64,000 nt of DNA, taken from Leifsonia sp. ALI-44-B. GTDB lineage: Bacteria > Actinomycetota > Actinomycetes > Actinomycetales > Microbacteriaceae. The translations under genes and the position numbers were made by a program. The notes under the pieces are model-generated. The model ran no database searches, was not told the DNA's origin, and saw nothing but the letters and a program-made list of their open reading frames with translations. Positions 18,311 to 28,659 of this stretch are shown one piece after another. Every line of letters starts with the position of its first letter. Positions within the stretch are counted from its first letter, which is position 1. Location of the stretch: contig NZ_MTQL01000007.1 of assembly GCF_001984125.1 (NCBI RefSeq), positions 1,758,138 to 1,822,137 on the forward strand. Reading direction: 5' to 3'.

Positions 18311-18316
18311 TAGGCT
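18311..18316 (+). promoter_or_regulatory. Candidate promoter of the atp operon
   Basis: TAGGCT as a -10 box, with TTCGTC at 18287-18292 as a poor -35 and an 18-base spacer. The transcript would have a leader of about 110 bases containing the hairpin at 18390-18410. Confidence 0.45.
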
Positions 18317-18389
18317 CTCTGGAGATTCCCCAAGCATATTTACACGCATTTCGCGTGAGTTGTTTGGCGTCTTCCGAATGTTCGTCGCT

Positions 18390-18410
18390 CGGAGAGCAGT
18401 TCGCTCTCCG
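18390..18410 (+). other. Hairpin in the atpB leader
   Basis: CGGAGAGC (18390-18397) and GCTCTCCG (18403-18410) form an eight-base perfect stem with a five-base loop. It lies nine bases before the AGGAGA at 18420-18425. It could affect translation start or mRNA stability; it lacks the T-run of a terminator. Confidence 0.5.
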
Positions 18411-18430
18411 CCCCGAAACAGGAGATAGCG

Positions 18431-18466
18431 CTGTTAGGTAACGCTGTGCTGTTAAGTAACTCGGTG
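18431..18466 (+). repeat. 18-base direct duplication at the 5' end of atpB
   Basis: CTGTTAGGTAACGCTGTG at 18431-18448 is followed by CTGTTAAGTAACTCGGTG at 18449-18466 (15 of 18 bases equal), then a partial third copy starting CTGAGTAGC. The copies keep the reading frame of atpB, and each full copy ends in GTG, so the start codon is duplicated. Confidence 0.7.
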
Positions 18467-19309
18467 CTGAGTAGCTCCGTTCACTTCAGCGAAAAAATCA
18501 ACTCTGTGATCAACGCCCCGATCTTCGCGGCTGCTGGCGACGACAACACGTTCCACGGTCCGTCGATCAACGAGTTCTTCCCCGAGATCGTCGCTTTCGA
18601 AGGCACTCCCTTCGCGATCAACCGCATCATGCTGATCCGGTTCCTCGCGGTGGCCGCCATCCTGGTTCTCTTCTGGCTCGGCACGCGCCGCATGAAGATC
18701 GTCCCGGGTCGCGGTCAGTCGATCATCGAGATGGGCCTCGACTTCGTTCGGGTCAACATCGCCGAAGACCTGTTGGGTAAGAAAGACGGCAAGCGGTTCC
18801 TGCCGATCATCACGACGATCTTCTTCATGGTCTTGTTCATGAACATCACGGGTGTCATCCCGTTCCTGAACATCGCGGGAACGTCGGTCATCGGTGTTCC
18901 GCTCGTGCTGGCGCTCGTCGCCTACATCGCGTTCATCTACGCCGGTGTCAAGAAGCACCCGGGCGCATTCTTCAAGAACGCGCTCTTCCCGCCCGGCGTG
19001 CCGTGGCCGCTGTACATCATCGTGACGCCCATCGAACTGGTTTCCACGTTCGTCCTGCGGCCCATCACGCTGACGCTCCGACTCCTCATGAACATGGTCG
19101 TCGGGCACCTGCTCCTCGTCCTCTTCTTCGGAGCGACCTGGTTCTTCTTCTTCAACGCCGACGGCATCTTCAAGGCCTTCGGTGTGGGCACGCTCGCATT
19201 CGGCTTCGTCTTCACGCTCTTCGAGCTGTTGGTCGCCGCACTGCAGGCCTACGTTTTCGCACTACTTACGACTGTTTACATCCAGCTCGCGCTGGCTGAC
19301 GAACACTAA
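18446..19309 (+). CDS. atpB: ATP synthase Fo subunit a
   Basis: Membrane subunit that forms the two proton half-channels against the c-ring. About 287 residues. The family core is clear: several membrane helices, the essential Arg in LTLRLLMNMVVGH, and the C-terminal ALLTTVYIQLALADEH. The start is unsure. GTG 18446 lies 20 bases after AGGAGA, which is too far; CTG 18431 would be ideally spaced but is a rare start; GTG 18464 and GTG 18506 are also in frame, and the conserved part begins only around FAAAGDD. First gene of atpBEFHAGDC. Confidence 0.93.
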   Translation: MLLSNSVLSSSVHFSEKINSVINAPIFAAAGDDNTFHGPSINEFFPEIVAFEGTPFAINRIMLIRFLAVAAILVLFWLGTRRMKIVPGRGQSIIEMGLDFVRVNIAEDLLGKKDGKRFLPIITTIFFMVLFMNITGVIPFLNIAGTSVIGVPLVLALVAYIAFIYAGVKKHPGAFFKNALFPPGVPWPLYIIVTPIELVSTFVLRPITLTLRLLMNMVVGHLLLVLFFGATWFFFFNADGIFKAFGVGTLAFGFVFTLFELLVAALQAYVFALLTTVYIQLALADEH

Positions 19310-19329
19310 ACGACGTCAGCATCCGCTGA

Positions 19330-19590
<261 letters not shown>

Positions 19591-19620
19591 GCCCTTCGTC
19601 ATTCGTAGCAAGGAGGCGTG

Positions 19621-20187
19621 ATGATTCACGCACTAGTGCGGGCTGCCGCAGAGGGTGAAACCTCGCACAACCCGCTTTTGCCCGAGACGTATGACATCGT
19701 CTGGTCGTTGGTCTGCTTCATCGTCATCCTCGTCGCATTCTGGAAGGTCTTCCTTCCCAAGATGCAGAAGATGCTCGACGAGCGTTCCGCCGCCATCGAG
19801 GGCAACATCGCCAAGGCCGACGAGGCTCAGCGTGACGCCGAGGCTGCTCTCGAGCAGTACACGGCTCAGCTCGCCGACGCCCGTCAGGAAGCTGCCGCCA
19901 TTCGTGACCAGGCTCGTGTCGACGGTCAGCGCATCCTCGCTGAACTGAAGGAACAGGCTGCGACCGACGCCGCACGCATCACGCAGAGCGCCCAGGCCCA
20001 GATCGAAGCCGAACGTCAGGCAGCGGTCGTCAGCCTGCGCAACGAGGTCGGCTCGCTCGCGATCGACCTCGCGTCCGGTGTGATCGGCGAAAGCCTGTCC
20101 GACGACGCCCGTGCAACCGCGGTCGTTGACCGATTCCTGGCTGACCTCGAAGCATCCGAGGCCTCGAACCAGGCAGAGAAGGCGTAA
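19621..20187 (+). CDS. atpF: ATP synthase Fo subunit b
   Basis: Peripheral stalk subunit: one membrane helix at about 22-40 (WSLVCFIVILVAFW), then a long, nearly uninterrupted coiled coil rich in Ala, Gln and Glu. 188 residues. AGGAGG at 19611-19616 sets ATG 19621 as start, not the GTG three bases earlier, which is too close to it. It lies 30 bases after atpE and six bases before atpH. Confidence 0.95.
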   Translation: MIHALVRAAAEGETSHNPLLPETYDIVWSLVCFIVILVAFWKVFLPKMQKMLDERSAAIEGNIAKADEAQRDAEAALEQYTAQLADARQEAAAIRDQARVDGQRILAELKEQAATDAARITQSAQAQIEAERQAAVVSLRNEVGSLAIDLASGVIGESLSDDARATAVVDRFLADLEASEASNQAEKA

Positions 20188-20193
20188 CGCATC

Positions 20194-21009
20194 ATGGGTA
20201 GCGCGACAAGAGAAGCACTGCACGAATCGCTGCGCGAGTTGGACTCGACGGGAGCCGTTGGCGACAACGGTTCCGGTCGTGACCTGACGACCGTCAGCGA
20301 GCTGTTCGCCGTCGGCCGCGTCGTCGCTCGCACGGCGCACCTGCGCTCGGCCCTGTCCGACAAGGCCGCACCCGCCGAGGTCAAGCGTCAGCTCGTGCAG
20401 ACGGTCTTCGGATCGTCTGTGTCCGAGCGCACGCTGCGACTCGTCAGCGCCGCCGCCGCCGGCCGCTGGTCCGACGAGGACGGCTTCGTCGCCGGCCTCG
20501 AGGAGCTCGGCATCCGTGCCGCGGTGCAGTCGGTCGGTTCGGACGTGTCGATCGAACAGGAGCTGTTCGAATTCGGCCGCTATGTCGCGGGTGACGCAGA
20601 GCTCGAGCTCGCGCTCGGCTCCAAGCTCGGCGATGTGCAGGCCAAGGTCGCGCTCGTCGAATCCCTGCTCGCGGGTAAGGCCTCACCGCAGACGGTCGAG
20701 ATCGTCCGTCAGCTGGTGCAGCAGCCCCGTGGTCGCCGCATCCGCACGCTTCTGCGTTACGCGGCCGGCATCGCCGCCGACCAGAGCAACCTCACCGTCG
20801 CAACCGTCACGGCCGCGGCACCGCTCACCGAGGGGCAACTCGCCCGGCTCCGTGCCGGACTCAGCTCGCTCTACGGTCGAGATGTCAAAATCAACGTGAT
20901 CGTAGACGCATCCATCATGGGCGGTCTGCGGGTGCAGGTCGGTGACGATGTCATCGATGGCAGCGTTGCATCTCGCCTGCACGACCTGAAGCTCCAGCTC
21001 GCCGGCTGA
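20194..21009 (+). CDS. atpH: ATP synthase F1 subunit delta
   Basis: Links the peripheral stalk to the top of the alpha/beta ring. 271 residues, longer than the ~180 of E. coli and typical of actinobacteria. The helical N-terminal domain and the C-terminal segment with [20 protein letters not shown] match the OSCP/delta family. The stop codon lies in the first unit of a small 17-base tandem repeat that fills part of the spacer to atpA. Confidence 0.95.
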   Translation: MGSATREALHESLRELDSTGAVGDNGSGRDLTTVSELFAVGRVVARTAHLRSALSDKAAPAEVKRQLVQTVFGSSVSERTLRLVSAAAAGRWSDEDGFVAGLEELGIRAAVQSVGSDVSIEQELFEFGRYVAGDAELELALGSKLGDVQAKVALVESLLAGKASPQTVEIVRQLVQQPRGRRIRTLLRYAAGIAADQSNLTVATVTAAAPLTEGQLARLRAGLSSLYGRDVKINVIVDASIMGGLRVQVGDDVIDGSVASRLHDLKLQLAG

Positions 21010-21064
21010 TCCAGCCACACCGCTGATCCAGCCGCACACAGCACAGAGCCGCACACAACACAGA
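21005..21064 (+). repeat. Degenerate 17-base tandem repeat after atpH
   Basis: GCTGATCCAGCC occurs at 21005 and 21022, and GCCGCACACARCACAGA at 21031 and 21048. Both pairs have a spacing of 17. The first copy contains the atpH stop codon. An odd palindrome CGATCCC-T-GGGATCG follows at about 21069-21083. Confidence 0.6.
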
Positions 21065-21127
21065 CGCACGATCCCTGGGATCGACACATCGGAAGCGCGA
21101 ACCGTTTCCGCAACTCAAAGGAAAATG

Positions 21128-22765
21128 ATGGCAGAACTAACGATTAGTCCTGATGAGATCCGGAGTGCTCTCAAGGACTTCGTCGCCGCATACGAGCCGG
21201 GCAAGGCCGGAACGACCGAAGTAGGCCACGTGATCGACGCCGGCGACGGCATCGCGCACGTCGAAGGTCTGCCGGGCGTCATGGCCAACGAGTTGATCCG
21301 CTTCTCCGATGGCACGCTGGGCCTTGCCCAGAACCTCGACGAGAACGAGATCGGCGTCGTCATCCTCGGTGAGTTCGCTGGCATCGAAGAGGGCATGGAA
21401 GTCACGCGCACGGGCGAGGTTCTCTCGGTCCCCGTCGGCGACGGCTACCTCGGCCGCGTGGTCGACCCCCTCGGCAACCCGATCGATGGCCTCGGCGAGA
21501 TCGCGAGCGAAGGCCGCCGCGCCCTCGAGCTGCAGGCGCCCGGCGTCATGCAGCGTAAGAGCGTGCACGAGCCCCTGCAGACCGGTATCAAGGCCATCGA
21601 CGCCATGATCCCCGTCGGCCGTGGCCAGCGCCAGCTGATCATCGGTGACCGCCAGACCGGTAAGACGGCCATCGCGATCGACACCATCATCAACCAGAAG
21701 GCCAACTGGGAGTCGGGCGACACCAACAAGCAGGTGCGCTGCATCTACGTCGCCATCGGCCAGAAGGGCTCCACCATCGCTTCGGTGAAGGGTGCCCTCG
21801 AAGACGCCGGAGCCATGGAATACACGACCATCGTCGCGTCTCCGGCTTCCGACCCCGCCGGCTTCAAGTACCTCGCTCCCTACACCGGTTCGGCCATCGG
21901 CCAGCACTGGATGTACGGCGGCAAGCACGTCCTCATCATCTTCGATGACCTGTCGAAGCAGGCCGAGGCCTACCGTGCCGTTTCGCTGCTCCTGCGTCGT
22001 CCGCCGGGCCGCGAGGCATACCCCGGCGACGTGTTCTACCTGCACTCCCGCCTGCTCGAGCGTTGCGCGAAGCTGTCCGACGAGCTCGGTGCCGGATCGA
22101 TGACGGGTCTCCCCATCATCGAGACGAAGGCCAACGACGTCTCGGCCTACATCCCCACCAACGTGATCTCGATCACCGACGGCCAGATCTTCCTGCAGTC
22201 CGACCTCTTCAACGCCAACCAGCGTCCCGCTGTCGACGTGGGAATCTCGGTCTCGCGTGTCGGTGGTGACGCTCAGGTCAAGTCGATCAAGAAGGTTTCG
22301 GGAACGCTGAAGCTCGAGCTGGCTCAGTACCGCTCGCTCGAAGCATTCGCCATGTTCGCGTCCGACCTCGACGCCGCCAGCCGCCGTCAGCTCGCCCGAG
22401 GCGCCCGCCTCACCGAGCTGCTCAAGCAGCCGCAGTACTCGCCCTACCCGGTCGAAGACCAGGTCGTCGCGATCTGGGCCGGCACCAACGGCAAGCTCGA
22501 CGAGGTTCCCGTCGAAGACATCCTGCGCTTCGAGCGCGAGCTGCTCGACTACCTGGGCCGCAACACCGACGTCCTGTCCAAGCTGCGCGACTCCAACGTG
22601 CTGAGCGACGACATCGTCACCAACCTCGAGTCGTCGATCGACACCTTCAAGAAGGAGTTCCAGACCGGCGAGGGCAAGCCCCTCAACTCGGTCGGCTCCG
22701 AGAAGTTCGAAGAACTTCCCGCCGAAGAGGTCAACCAGGAAAAGATCGTCAAGGGACGTCGATAA
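21128..22765 (+). CDS. atpA: ATP synthase F1 subunit alpha
   Basis: Non-catalytic nucleotide-binding subunit of the F1 hexamer. 545 residues: N-terminal beta-barrel, nucleotide-binding domain with P-loop GDRQTGKT near 172-179, the [13 protein letters not shown] segment, and a C-terminal helical domain with an extended Lys/Glu-rich tail usual in actinobacteria. Two ATGs abut (21125 and 21128); the AAAGGA spacing favours the second. Confidence 0.97.
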   Translation: MAELTISPDEIRSALKDFVAAYEPGKAGTTEVGHVIDAGDGIAHVEGLPGVMANELIRFSDGTLGLAQNLDENEIGVVILGEFAGIEEGMEVTRTGEVLSVPVGDGYLGRVVDPLGNPIDGLGEIASEGRRALELQAPGVMQRKSVHEPLQTGIKAIDAMIPVGRGQRQLIIGDRQTGKTAIAIDTIINQKANWESGDTNKQVRCIYVAIGQKGSTIASVKGALEDAGAMEYTTIVASPASDPAGFKYLAPYTGSAIGQHWMYGGKHVLIIFDDLSKQAEAYRAVSLLLRRPPGREAYPGDVFYLHSRLLERCAKLSDELGAGSMTGLPIIETKANDVSAYIPTNVISITDGQIFLQSDLFNANQRPAVDVGISVSRVGGDAQVKSIKKVSGTLKLELAQYRSLEAFAMFASDLDAASRRQLARGARLTELLKQPQYSPYPVEDQVVAIWAGTNGKLDEVPVEDILRFERELLDYLGRNTDVLSKLRDSNVLSDDIVTNLESSIDTFKKEFQTGEGKPLNSVGSEKFEELPAEEVNQEKIVKGRR

Positions 22766-22768
22766 CCG

Positions 22769-23668
22769 ATGGGCGCACAGCTCCGGGTCTACACGCAGAG
22801 AATCAAATCTGCGCAGACGACCAAGAAGATCACGAGGGCGATGGAGTTGATCTCCGCCTCGCGCATTCAAAAAGCGCAGGCGCGAGTCGCCGCCTCCGGT
22901 CCGTACAGCCGCGCGATCACGCGTGCTGTATCGGCCGTGGCGACCTACTCCAACGTCGACCACGTGCTCACCACCGAACCCGAGAAGATCGAGCGCGCAG
23001 CGGTCGTCATCTTCGCCTCGGACCGCGGTCTCGCCGGTGCGTTCAGCTCACAGGTGCTTCGTCAGGCCAATGAGCTCACCGAGTTGTTGCAGTCTCAGGG
23101 CAAAGAGGTCACCTACTTCCTCGTCGGCCGCAAGTCGGTGGCGTACTTCGCCTTCCGCAAGCGTGCCTCAGAGGGGCAGTGGACCGGCGGCACCGACTCG
23201 CCGTCGTTCGAGACGGCGCAGGAGATCGGGCAGGCCCTGCTGAAGAGCTTCCTCACGGATGCCTCTGAAGGCGGAGTCGACGAGATCCACGTGGTCTACA
23301 ACCGTTTCGTCAGCATGGTCACGCAGACCCCCGAGGTCGTCCGTCTCCTGCCGCTCGAGGTCGTCGAAGGTGTCGAAGAACCCGACTCCAAGACCGTCCT
23401 GCCGCTGTACGAGTTCGAGCCCGACGCCGCAAACGTGCTGGATGCGCTGCTCCCGGTCTACATCGAGAGCCGCCTGTTCAACGCCATGCTGCAGTCTGCC
23501 GCGAGCGAGCACGCTGCCCGCCAGAAAGCCATGAAGTCCGCGAGCGACAACGCGGACAAGCTGATCACCGATTACACCCGTCTGCGCAACAACGCGCGTC
23601 AGGCGGAGATCACCCAGCAGATCGCCGAGATCGTCGGCGGCGCCGACGCTCTGTCGGGCGCCAAGTAA
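22769..23668 (+). CDS. atpG: ATP synthase F1 subunit gamma
   Basis: Central rotor shaft. 299 residues with the long N-terminal helix [20 protein letters not shown] and the C-terminal helix ending [18 protein letters not shown], which together form the coiled coil inside the alpha/beta ring. The start is three bases after the atpA stop. Confidence 0.96.
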   Translation: MGAQLRVYTQRIKSAQTTKKITRAMELISASRIQKAQARVAASGPYSRAITRAVSAVATYSNVDHVLTTEPEKIERAAVVIFASDRGLAGAFSSQVLRQANELTELLQSQGKEVTYFLVGRKSVAYFAFRKRASEGQWTGGTDSPSFETAQEIGQALLKSFLTDASEGGVDEIHVVYNRFVSMVTQTPEVVRLLPLEVVEGVEEPDSKTVLPLYEFEPDAANVLDALLPVYIESRLFNAMLQSAASEHAARQKAMKSASDNADKLITDYTRLRNNARQAEITQQIAEIVGGADALSGAK

Positions 23669-25165
<1,497 letters not shown>

Positions 25166-25167
25166 TC

Positions 25168-25437
25168 ATGGCTTCCTCGAAGCTGCAGGTCAGCGTCGTC
25201 GCCGCCGACCACGAAGTGTGGTCGGGCCAGGCGTCGATGGTGGTCGCGAAGACGGTCGAAGGCGAGATCGGCATTCTGCCGGGGCACGAGCCGATGCTCG
25301 CCGTCCTGGCAGAAGGCCAGGTCCGCGTTACGACCGACAATGGTCAGAAGATCACCGCTGATGCGTCCGACGGATTCCTGTCCGTCGAGAACAACACGGT
25401 GACCGTCGTGGCTGGCAACGCCAGCCTCGTCAAGTAA
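25168..25437 (+). CDS. atpC: ATP synthase F1 subunit epsilon, beta-sandwich only
   Basis: 89 residues, which covers only the N-terminal beta-sandwich (SKLQVSVVAADHEVWSG, then GILPGHEPMLAVLAEG) that binds gamma and the c-ring. The C-terminal helix pair that in longer homologues (about 120-140 residues) inhibits ATP hydrolysis is absent. The stop is followed directly by the spacer to yaaA, with no remnant of the helices, so this is a true short form and not a frameshift. ATG 25168 lies just after the atpD stop, with AAGGAG 11 bases upstream. Confidence 0.94.
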   Translation: MASSKLQVSVVAADHEVWSGQASMVVAKTVEGEIGILPGHEPMLAVLAEGQVRVTTDNGQKITADASDGFLSVENNTVTVVAGNASLVK

Positions 25438-25465
25438 CTCTTCCTCTCTTCACCGCGTACGCCCC

Positions 25466-26242
25466 GTGCTTGTCATCCTGCCTCCGTCTGAGACGAAGCG
25501 GGATGGCGGCACGGGGCGTTCGTCATATCTAGAGGAACTGCGGTTCCCGGCGTTGACGCCTTATCGGCAGTCGCTCATCGAGCAACTGGCCGACCTCGCG
25601 ACCGACCCGGAAGCATCCATGAAGGCCCTGAAGATCAGCGCCCGACAGATGGGGGAGATCGAGCGCAACCGCGCCCTGCATAGTGCGGCGGTGATGCCCG
25701 CCATCGACCGTTACACGGGTGTTCTCTTCGACGCGCTCGACGCAACGACGCTAGCGCCAGCAGAACGCGCGTTCGCCCACGAGCACGTCGTCGTTCACTC
25801 GTCGCTCTTCGGCCCGGTCGGCGCGCTCGACCCGATCCCCGCCTATCGCCTCTCCCACAGCTCTCGCCTGCCCGAGGGCGGGTTGCGGCAACAATGGGGC
25901 CGAGGCATCCGGCACGAACTGGCGCAGGTGCCCGGCCTCGTGCTCGACCTGCGCTCGGAGGGGTATGCCGAGCTTGGGCCCCTCGAGTTGTCATCTGAGC
26001 GGCTCTACGTGCGCGTGATGGCCCGCGGCGCCGATGGTGAGACTAGGGCCCTCAACCACTTCAACAAGAAGACCAAGGGACTCTTCACACGGGCCCTCCT
26101 GCAGAACCAGGTGGCATTCGAGGATATCGACAGGCTGCGCACGTGGGCCGCCGGCGCAGGCTTCGAGGTGGGCGACCCGTCTTCGGCACATGAAATCGCG
26201 CTCATCGCGCCGGCTCGAGAGATGACGCCCGCGGTTTCGTGA
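25466..26242 (+). CDS. yaaA: YaaA family peroxide-stress protein
   Basis: 258 residues of the DUF328/YaaA family. The family start MLVILPPSETK is preserved, as are GALDPIPAYRLSHSS and the late LNHFNKKTKGLFTRALL. E. coli YaaA lowers free iron and limits DNA damage under peroxide stress and binds DNA; the same job is inferred here. GTG 25466 lies 28 bases after atpC with no visible promoter, so read-through from the atp operon is possible. The final 41 bases overlap the convergent ogt gene. Confidence 0.9.
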   Translation: MLVILPPSETKRDGGTGRSSYLEELRFPALTPYRQSLIEQLADLATDPEASMKALKISARQMGEIERNRALHSAAVMPAIDRYTGVLFDALDATTLAPAERAFAHEHVVVHSSLFGPVGALDPIPAYRLSHSSRLPEGGLRQQWGRGIRHELAQVPGLVLDLRSEGYAELGPLELSSERLYVRVMARGADGETRALNHFNKKTKGLFTRALLQNQVAFEDIDRLRTWAAGAGFEVGDPSSAHEIALIAPAREMTPAVS

Positions 26243-26750
26243 CCTGGAACGGGATGCTCTCGTGCCGCAGGAGCCACAGCTTGGTGTCGAGCCCCGAGCC
26301 GCGGTCGTAGCCGACCGGGTTGCGACGGGTGCCGAGGACGCGGTGACAGGGCACGAGGAGTGGCACGGGATTGGCCGCTATGGCCGCACCCACCGCGCGG
26401 CCGGCGCGCGGAATCCCCACGGCCGAGGCGATCTCTCCGTACGTCATGGTCGAGCCGAACGGGATCGACGCGAGCGTTCGCCAGACTGCCTGCTGAAAGG
26501 CCGTGCCGGACACCTCGACGTGCAGGTCGAATGACACGCGGTCGCCGTCGAGGAAATCGAGCACCTGTTTGGCGGCCCCGCGAATGAACTCGGAGTGCGA
26601 GGGGGAGGGCGAGAGCGAAGCGCCGCCGCTCGCGCCCAGGGCCTCGGGGCGCCACGTCACTCGGCCGATGTCGCAGCTGGTGATGTATTCGCCCTCGGCC
26701 TGGAGCGTGATGACGCCCAGGGGCGAGGGAAACGAGATGATTGCCGGCAT
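26202..26750 (-). CDS. ogt: Methylated-DNA-protein cysteine methyltransferase
   Basis: Suicide DNA repair protein that takes the methyl group off O6-methylguanine. 182 residues: N-terminal ribonuclease-like domain, then the DNA-binding domain with TMTYGEIASAVGIPRAGRAVG and the acceptor Cys135 in ANPVPLLVPCHRV. It lacks the Ada regulatory domain, so the Ogt type is the better fit. Its 3' end overlaps the convergent yaaA by 41 bases. Confidence 0.94.
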   Translation of the reverse strand: MPAIISFPSPLGVITLQAEGEYITSCDIGRVTWRPEALGASGGASLSPSPSHSEFIRGAAKQVLDFLDGDRVSFDLHVEVSGTAFQQAVWRTLASIPFGSTMTYGEIASAVGIPRAGRAVGAAIAANPVPLLVPCHRVLGTRRNPVGYDRGSGLDTKLWLLRHESIPFQVTKPRASSLEPAR

Positions 26751-26889
26751 GGAGGCTCCGATCGTTTGTGCGCCCGGGGGAGGGGGCTCACCGTGTGTCC
26801 AGAGTAGGGATGGCGGGAGGAGTGTGGGGGAGAGGGCGTGACCTGTGGAGAAATTGATGGCGCAGCGGGCTGTGGAGAAGAAGGCGTCG

Positions 26890-26895
26890 TAGGGT
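26890..26895 (+). promoter_or_regulatory. -10 box of the aldo/keto reductase gene, leaderless
   Basis: TAGGGT ends seven bases before ATG 26903. The alternative GTG 26894 would overlap this box, which decides the start in favour of 26903. Confidence 0.55.
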
Positions 26896-26902
26896 GGATG
26901 AC

Positions 26903-27880
26903 ATGACCGACATGCTCTACCGTCCTCTTGGCCGCTCCGGATTGATGGTCTCGGCCGTCGGGATCGGCTGCAACAACTTCGGGCGAGCAGACACGCTCAC
27001 CGAAACGCAAGAGGGAACGACATCCGTCGTCGATGCGGCCCTCGAGAGTGGCGTCAACTTCTTCGATACCGCCGATGTGTACGGCAAGCGTCCGGGGCTC
27101 AGCGAAGAACTCCTCGGGCGCGCGCTGGCGGGGCGCCGCGACGACGTCGTGGTGGCCACCAAGTTCGGGCACGCGACACTCGACGGCGGAATCGCCCAGC
27201 CCTGGGCGCGCGGGTCGAGGCGTTACGTGCGGCGTGCGGTCGAAGCATCCCTGCGGCGCCTCGATACCGAATGGATCGACCTCTACCAGCTGCACACGCC
27301 CGACCCGACGACCCCGATCGACGAGACGCTGAGCGTGCTCGACGACCTCATTACCGAGGGAAAGGTGCGCTACATCGGCCACTCCAACCTGAGCGGGTGG
27401 CAGATCGCCGAAGCCGACTACGAAGCCGTGCTGGGCTCGCATCCCCGTTTCATCTCGGCTCAAAACGAGTTCAGCCTCATCGTGCGGGACGCCGAACGTG
27501 AAGTCCTGCCGGCGGTGCAACGATTCGGGCTCGGCTTCCTGCCCTTCTTCCCGCTCTACAACGGCCTCTTCACGGGCAAGTTCACGCGCGCGGGCGGCCC
27601 CGCCGATTCCCGCATCATGCGCATTCGCAAACACCTGCTCGACAACGCCCCCTGGGATGCCATCGAGGCGCTGCAATCCTTCGCCGAGGCCCGCGGGCGC
27701 ACCCTGCTCGAGGTCACATTCGGCTGGTTGCTGGCTCAGCCCAACCTCTCGAGCGTGATCGCGGGGGCGACGACGGCCGCGCAGATTCGCGAGAATGCCG
27801 CGGCGGGTGTGGCCTGGACGCCGACTCCCACAGAAGTCGCGGAGATCGACCGGCTGTTCCCGGGCCCGGCGAATTCCTGA
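26903..27880 (+). CDS. Aldo/keto reductase
   Basis: NADPH-dependent oxidoreductase with a TIM barrel. 325 residues. Catalytic Asp and Tyr lie in NFFDTADVYG, the Lys in VVATKFGH, and the His in LYQLHTPDP; the C-terminal part binds NADPH. The pattern matches the large class of L-glyceraldehyde-3-phosphate reductase or YghZ-like and general-stress AKRs; the substrate is unknown. It is preceded by a -10 box seven bases from the ATG. The 3' end is 18 bases from the convergent tspO. Confidence 0.9.
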   Translation: MTDMLYRPLGRSGLMVSAVGIGCNNFGRADTLTETQEGTTSVVDAALESGVNFFDTADVYGKRPGLSEELLGRALAGRRDDVVVATKFGHATLDGGIAQPWARGSRRYVRRAVEASLRRLDTEWIDLYQLHTPDPTTPIDETLSVLDDLITEGKVRYIGHSNLSGWQIAEADYEAVLGSHPRFISAQNEFSLIVRDAEREVLPAVQRFGLGFLPFFPLYNGLFTGKFTRAGGPADSRIMRIRKHLLDNAPWDAIEALQSFAEARGRTLLEVTFGWLLAQPNLSSVIAGATTAAQIRENAAAGVAWTPTPTEVAEIDRLFPGPANS

Positions 27881-27898
27881 CCCGAGCCACGGCCGCGC

Positions 27899-28507
27899 TC
27901 AGCTGTTGAGCACGGCCAGAGCCGCGTTCAGCGTCGTCGCGAAGAGCACCCACGCCCAATAGGGGATGAGCATCACGGCCGACACCTTCCTGATCGGCCA
28001 GAACCGCAGCATCGTGATCAGCACGGCGATGTCGAGCAGCACGATGATGGCGAGTGCGAGCCACAGCGCGGCGGGGCCCATGACCGGGTACAGGCCGAAG
28101 AAGACCGGTGTCCAGATGCTGTTGAGCACGAGCTGCACCACATACGCCACCAAAGCGGGCCGCGTGTCGACGCTGTAGCGTCGCCGCCACACGAGCCAGG
28201 CGGCCACCGACATGAGCACGTAGAGAACGGTCCACACGGGGCCGAACAAGAAGTTGGGCGGGTTCCACGGCGCCTTCTCGGCGGTGGCATACCATCCGTC
28301 GACGTTGCCGGCCGTGCCGATGGAGCCGATCGCCGCCACCGCAAACGAGATTGCGATGAACACGATCAGCATCAGGATGTCGCGGCCCAGGCTCGTGGCC
28401 CGCCGCGGGTTCGCGCCAGACCCGGTCGCGCCGTCGCGGGGATCGTGGCTCTCGTGGCCATCACGGGCGTCGCGGCGGTTATGGTCGACGCGGTTGTCGT
28501 CTGTCAT
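27899..28507 (-). CDS. TspO/MBR family membrane protein with charged N-terminal extension
   Basis: 202 residues. The first ~45 are hydrophilic, rich in Asp, Arg, His and Asn, and are not part of the family fold. Then come five membrane helices with the TspO signature: APWNPPNFLFGPVWTVLYVL and LNSIWTPVFFGL. TspO proteins bind porphyrins and link to oxygen, light or stress responses. ATG 28507 is set by AGGAGG eight bases upstream. A nearly symmetric TTAGT..ACTAA element lies at its promoter. Confidence 0.88.
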   Translation of the reverse strand: MTDDNRVDHNRRDARDGHESHDPRDGATGSGANPRRATSLGRDILMLIVFIAISFAVAAIGSIGTAGNVDGWYATAEKAPWNPPNFLFGPVWTVLYVLMSVAAWLVWRRRYSVDTRPALVAYVVQLVLNSIWTPVFFGLYPVMGPAALWLALAIIVLLDIAVLITMLRFWPIRKVSAVMLIPYWAWVLFATTLNAALAVLNS

Positions 28508-28538
28508 GATGCTGCCTCCTCGATATCGTCCCCCCAAC

Positions 28539-28558
28539 TTAGTAAGCTGGCTGACTAA
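28539..28558. promoter_or_regulatory. Candidate operator between tspO and the PP2C gene
   Basis: TTAGTAAGCT next to GGCTGACTAA: a 20-base element with 8 of 10 positions symmetric and outer half-sites TTAGT and ACTAA, typical of MarR or TetR type operators. On the minus strand it overlaps TACTAA, a likely -10 for tspO. Confidence 0.45.
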
Positions 28559-28612
28559 TGTGAAGGGCTTGAAGTGGCGCGCGCCGTATGCCACTGAGAT
28601 CGGCTCAGAGAC

Positions 28613-28618
28613 ACTAGA
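28613..28618 (+). promoter_or_regulatory. -10 box of the PP2C gene
   Basis: TAGACT about 41 bases before the GTG start. The transcript would include AAAGGA as ribosome binding site. Confidence 0.4.
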
Positions 28619-28659
28619 CTTTTGCACACTGCCTTGTTCCCCTGCCGAAAGGACCCCGG

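Noticed and set aside
21137..22963. 608-codon minus-strand frame across atpA
   Set aside because: Antisense shadow of a certain gene.
25438..25465. Frameshifted remnant of the epsilon C-terminal helices
   Set aside because: Only 28 non-coding bases separate atpC from yaaA, so no remnant can be present.
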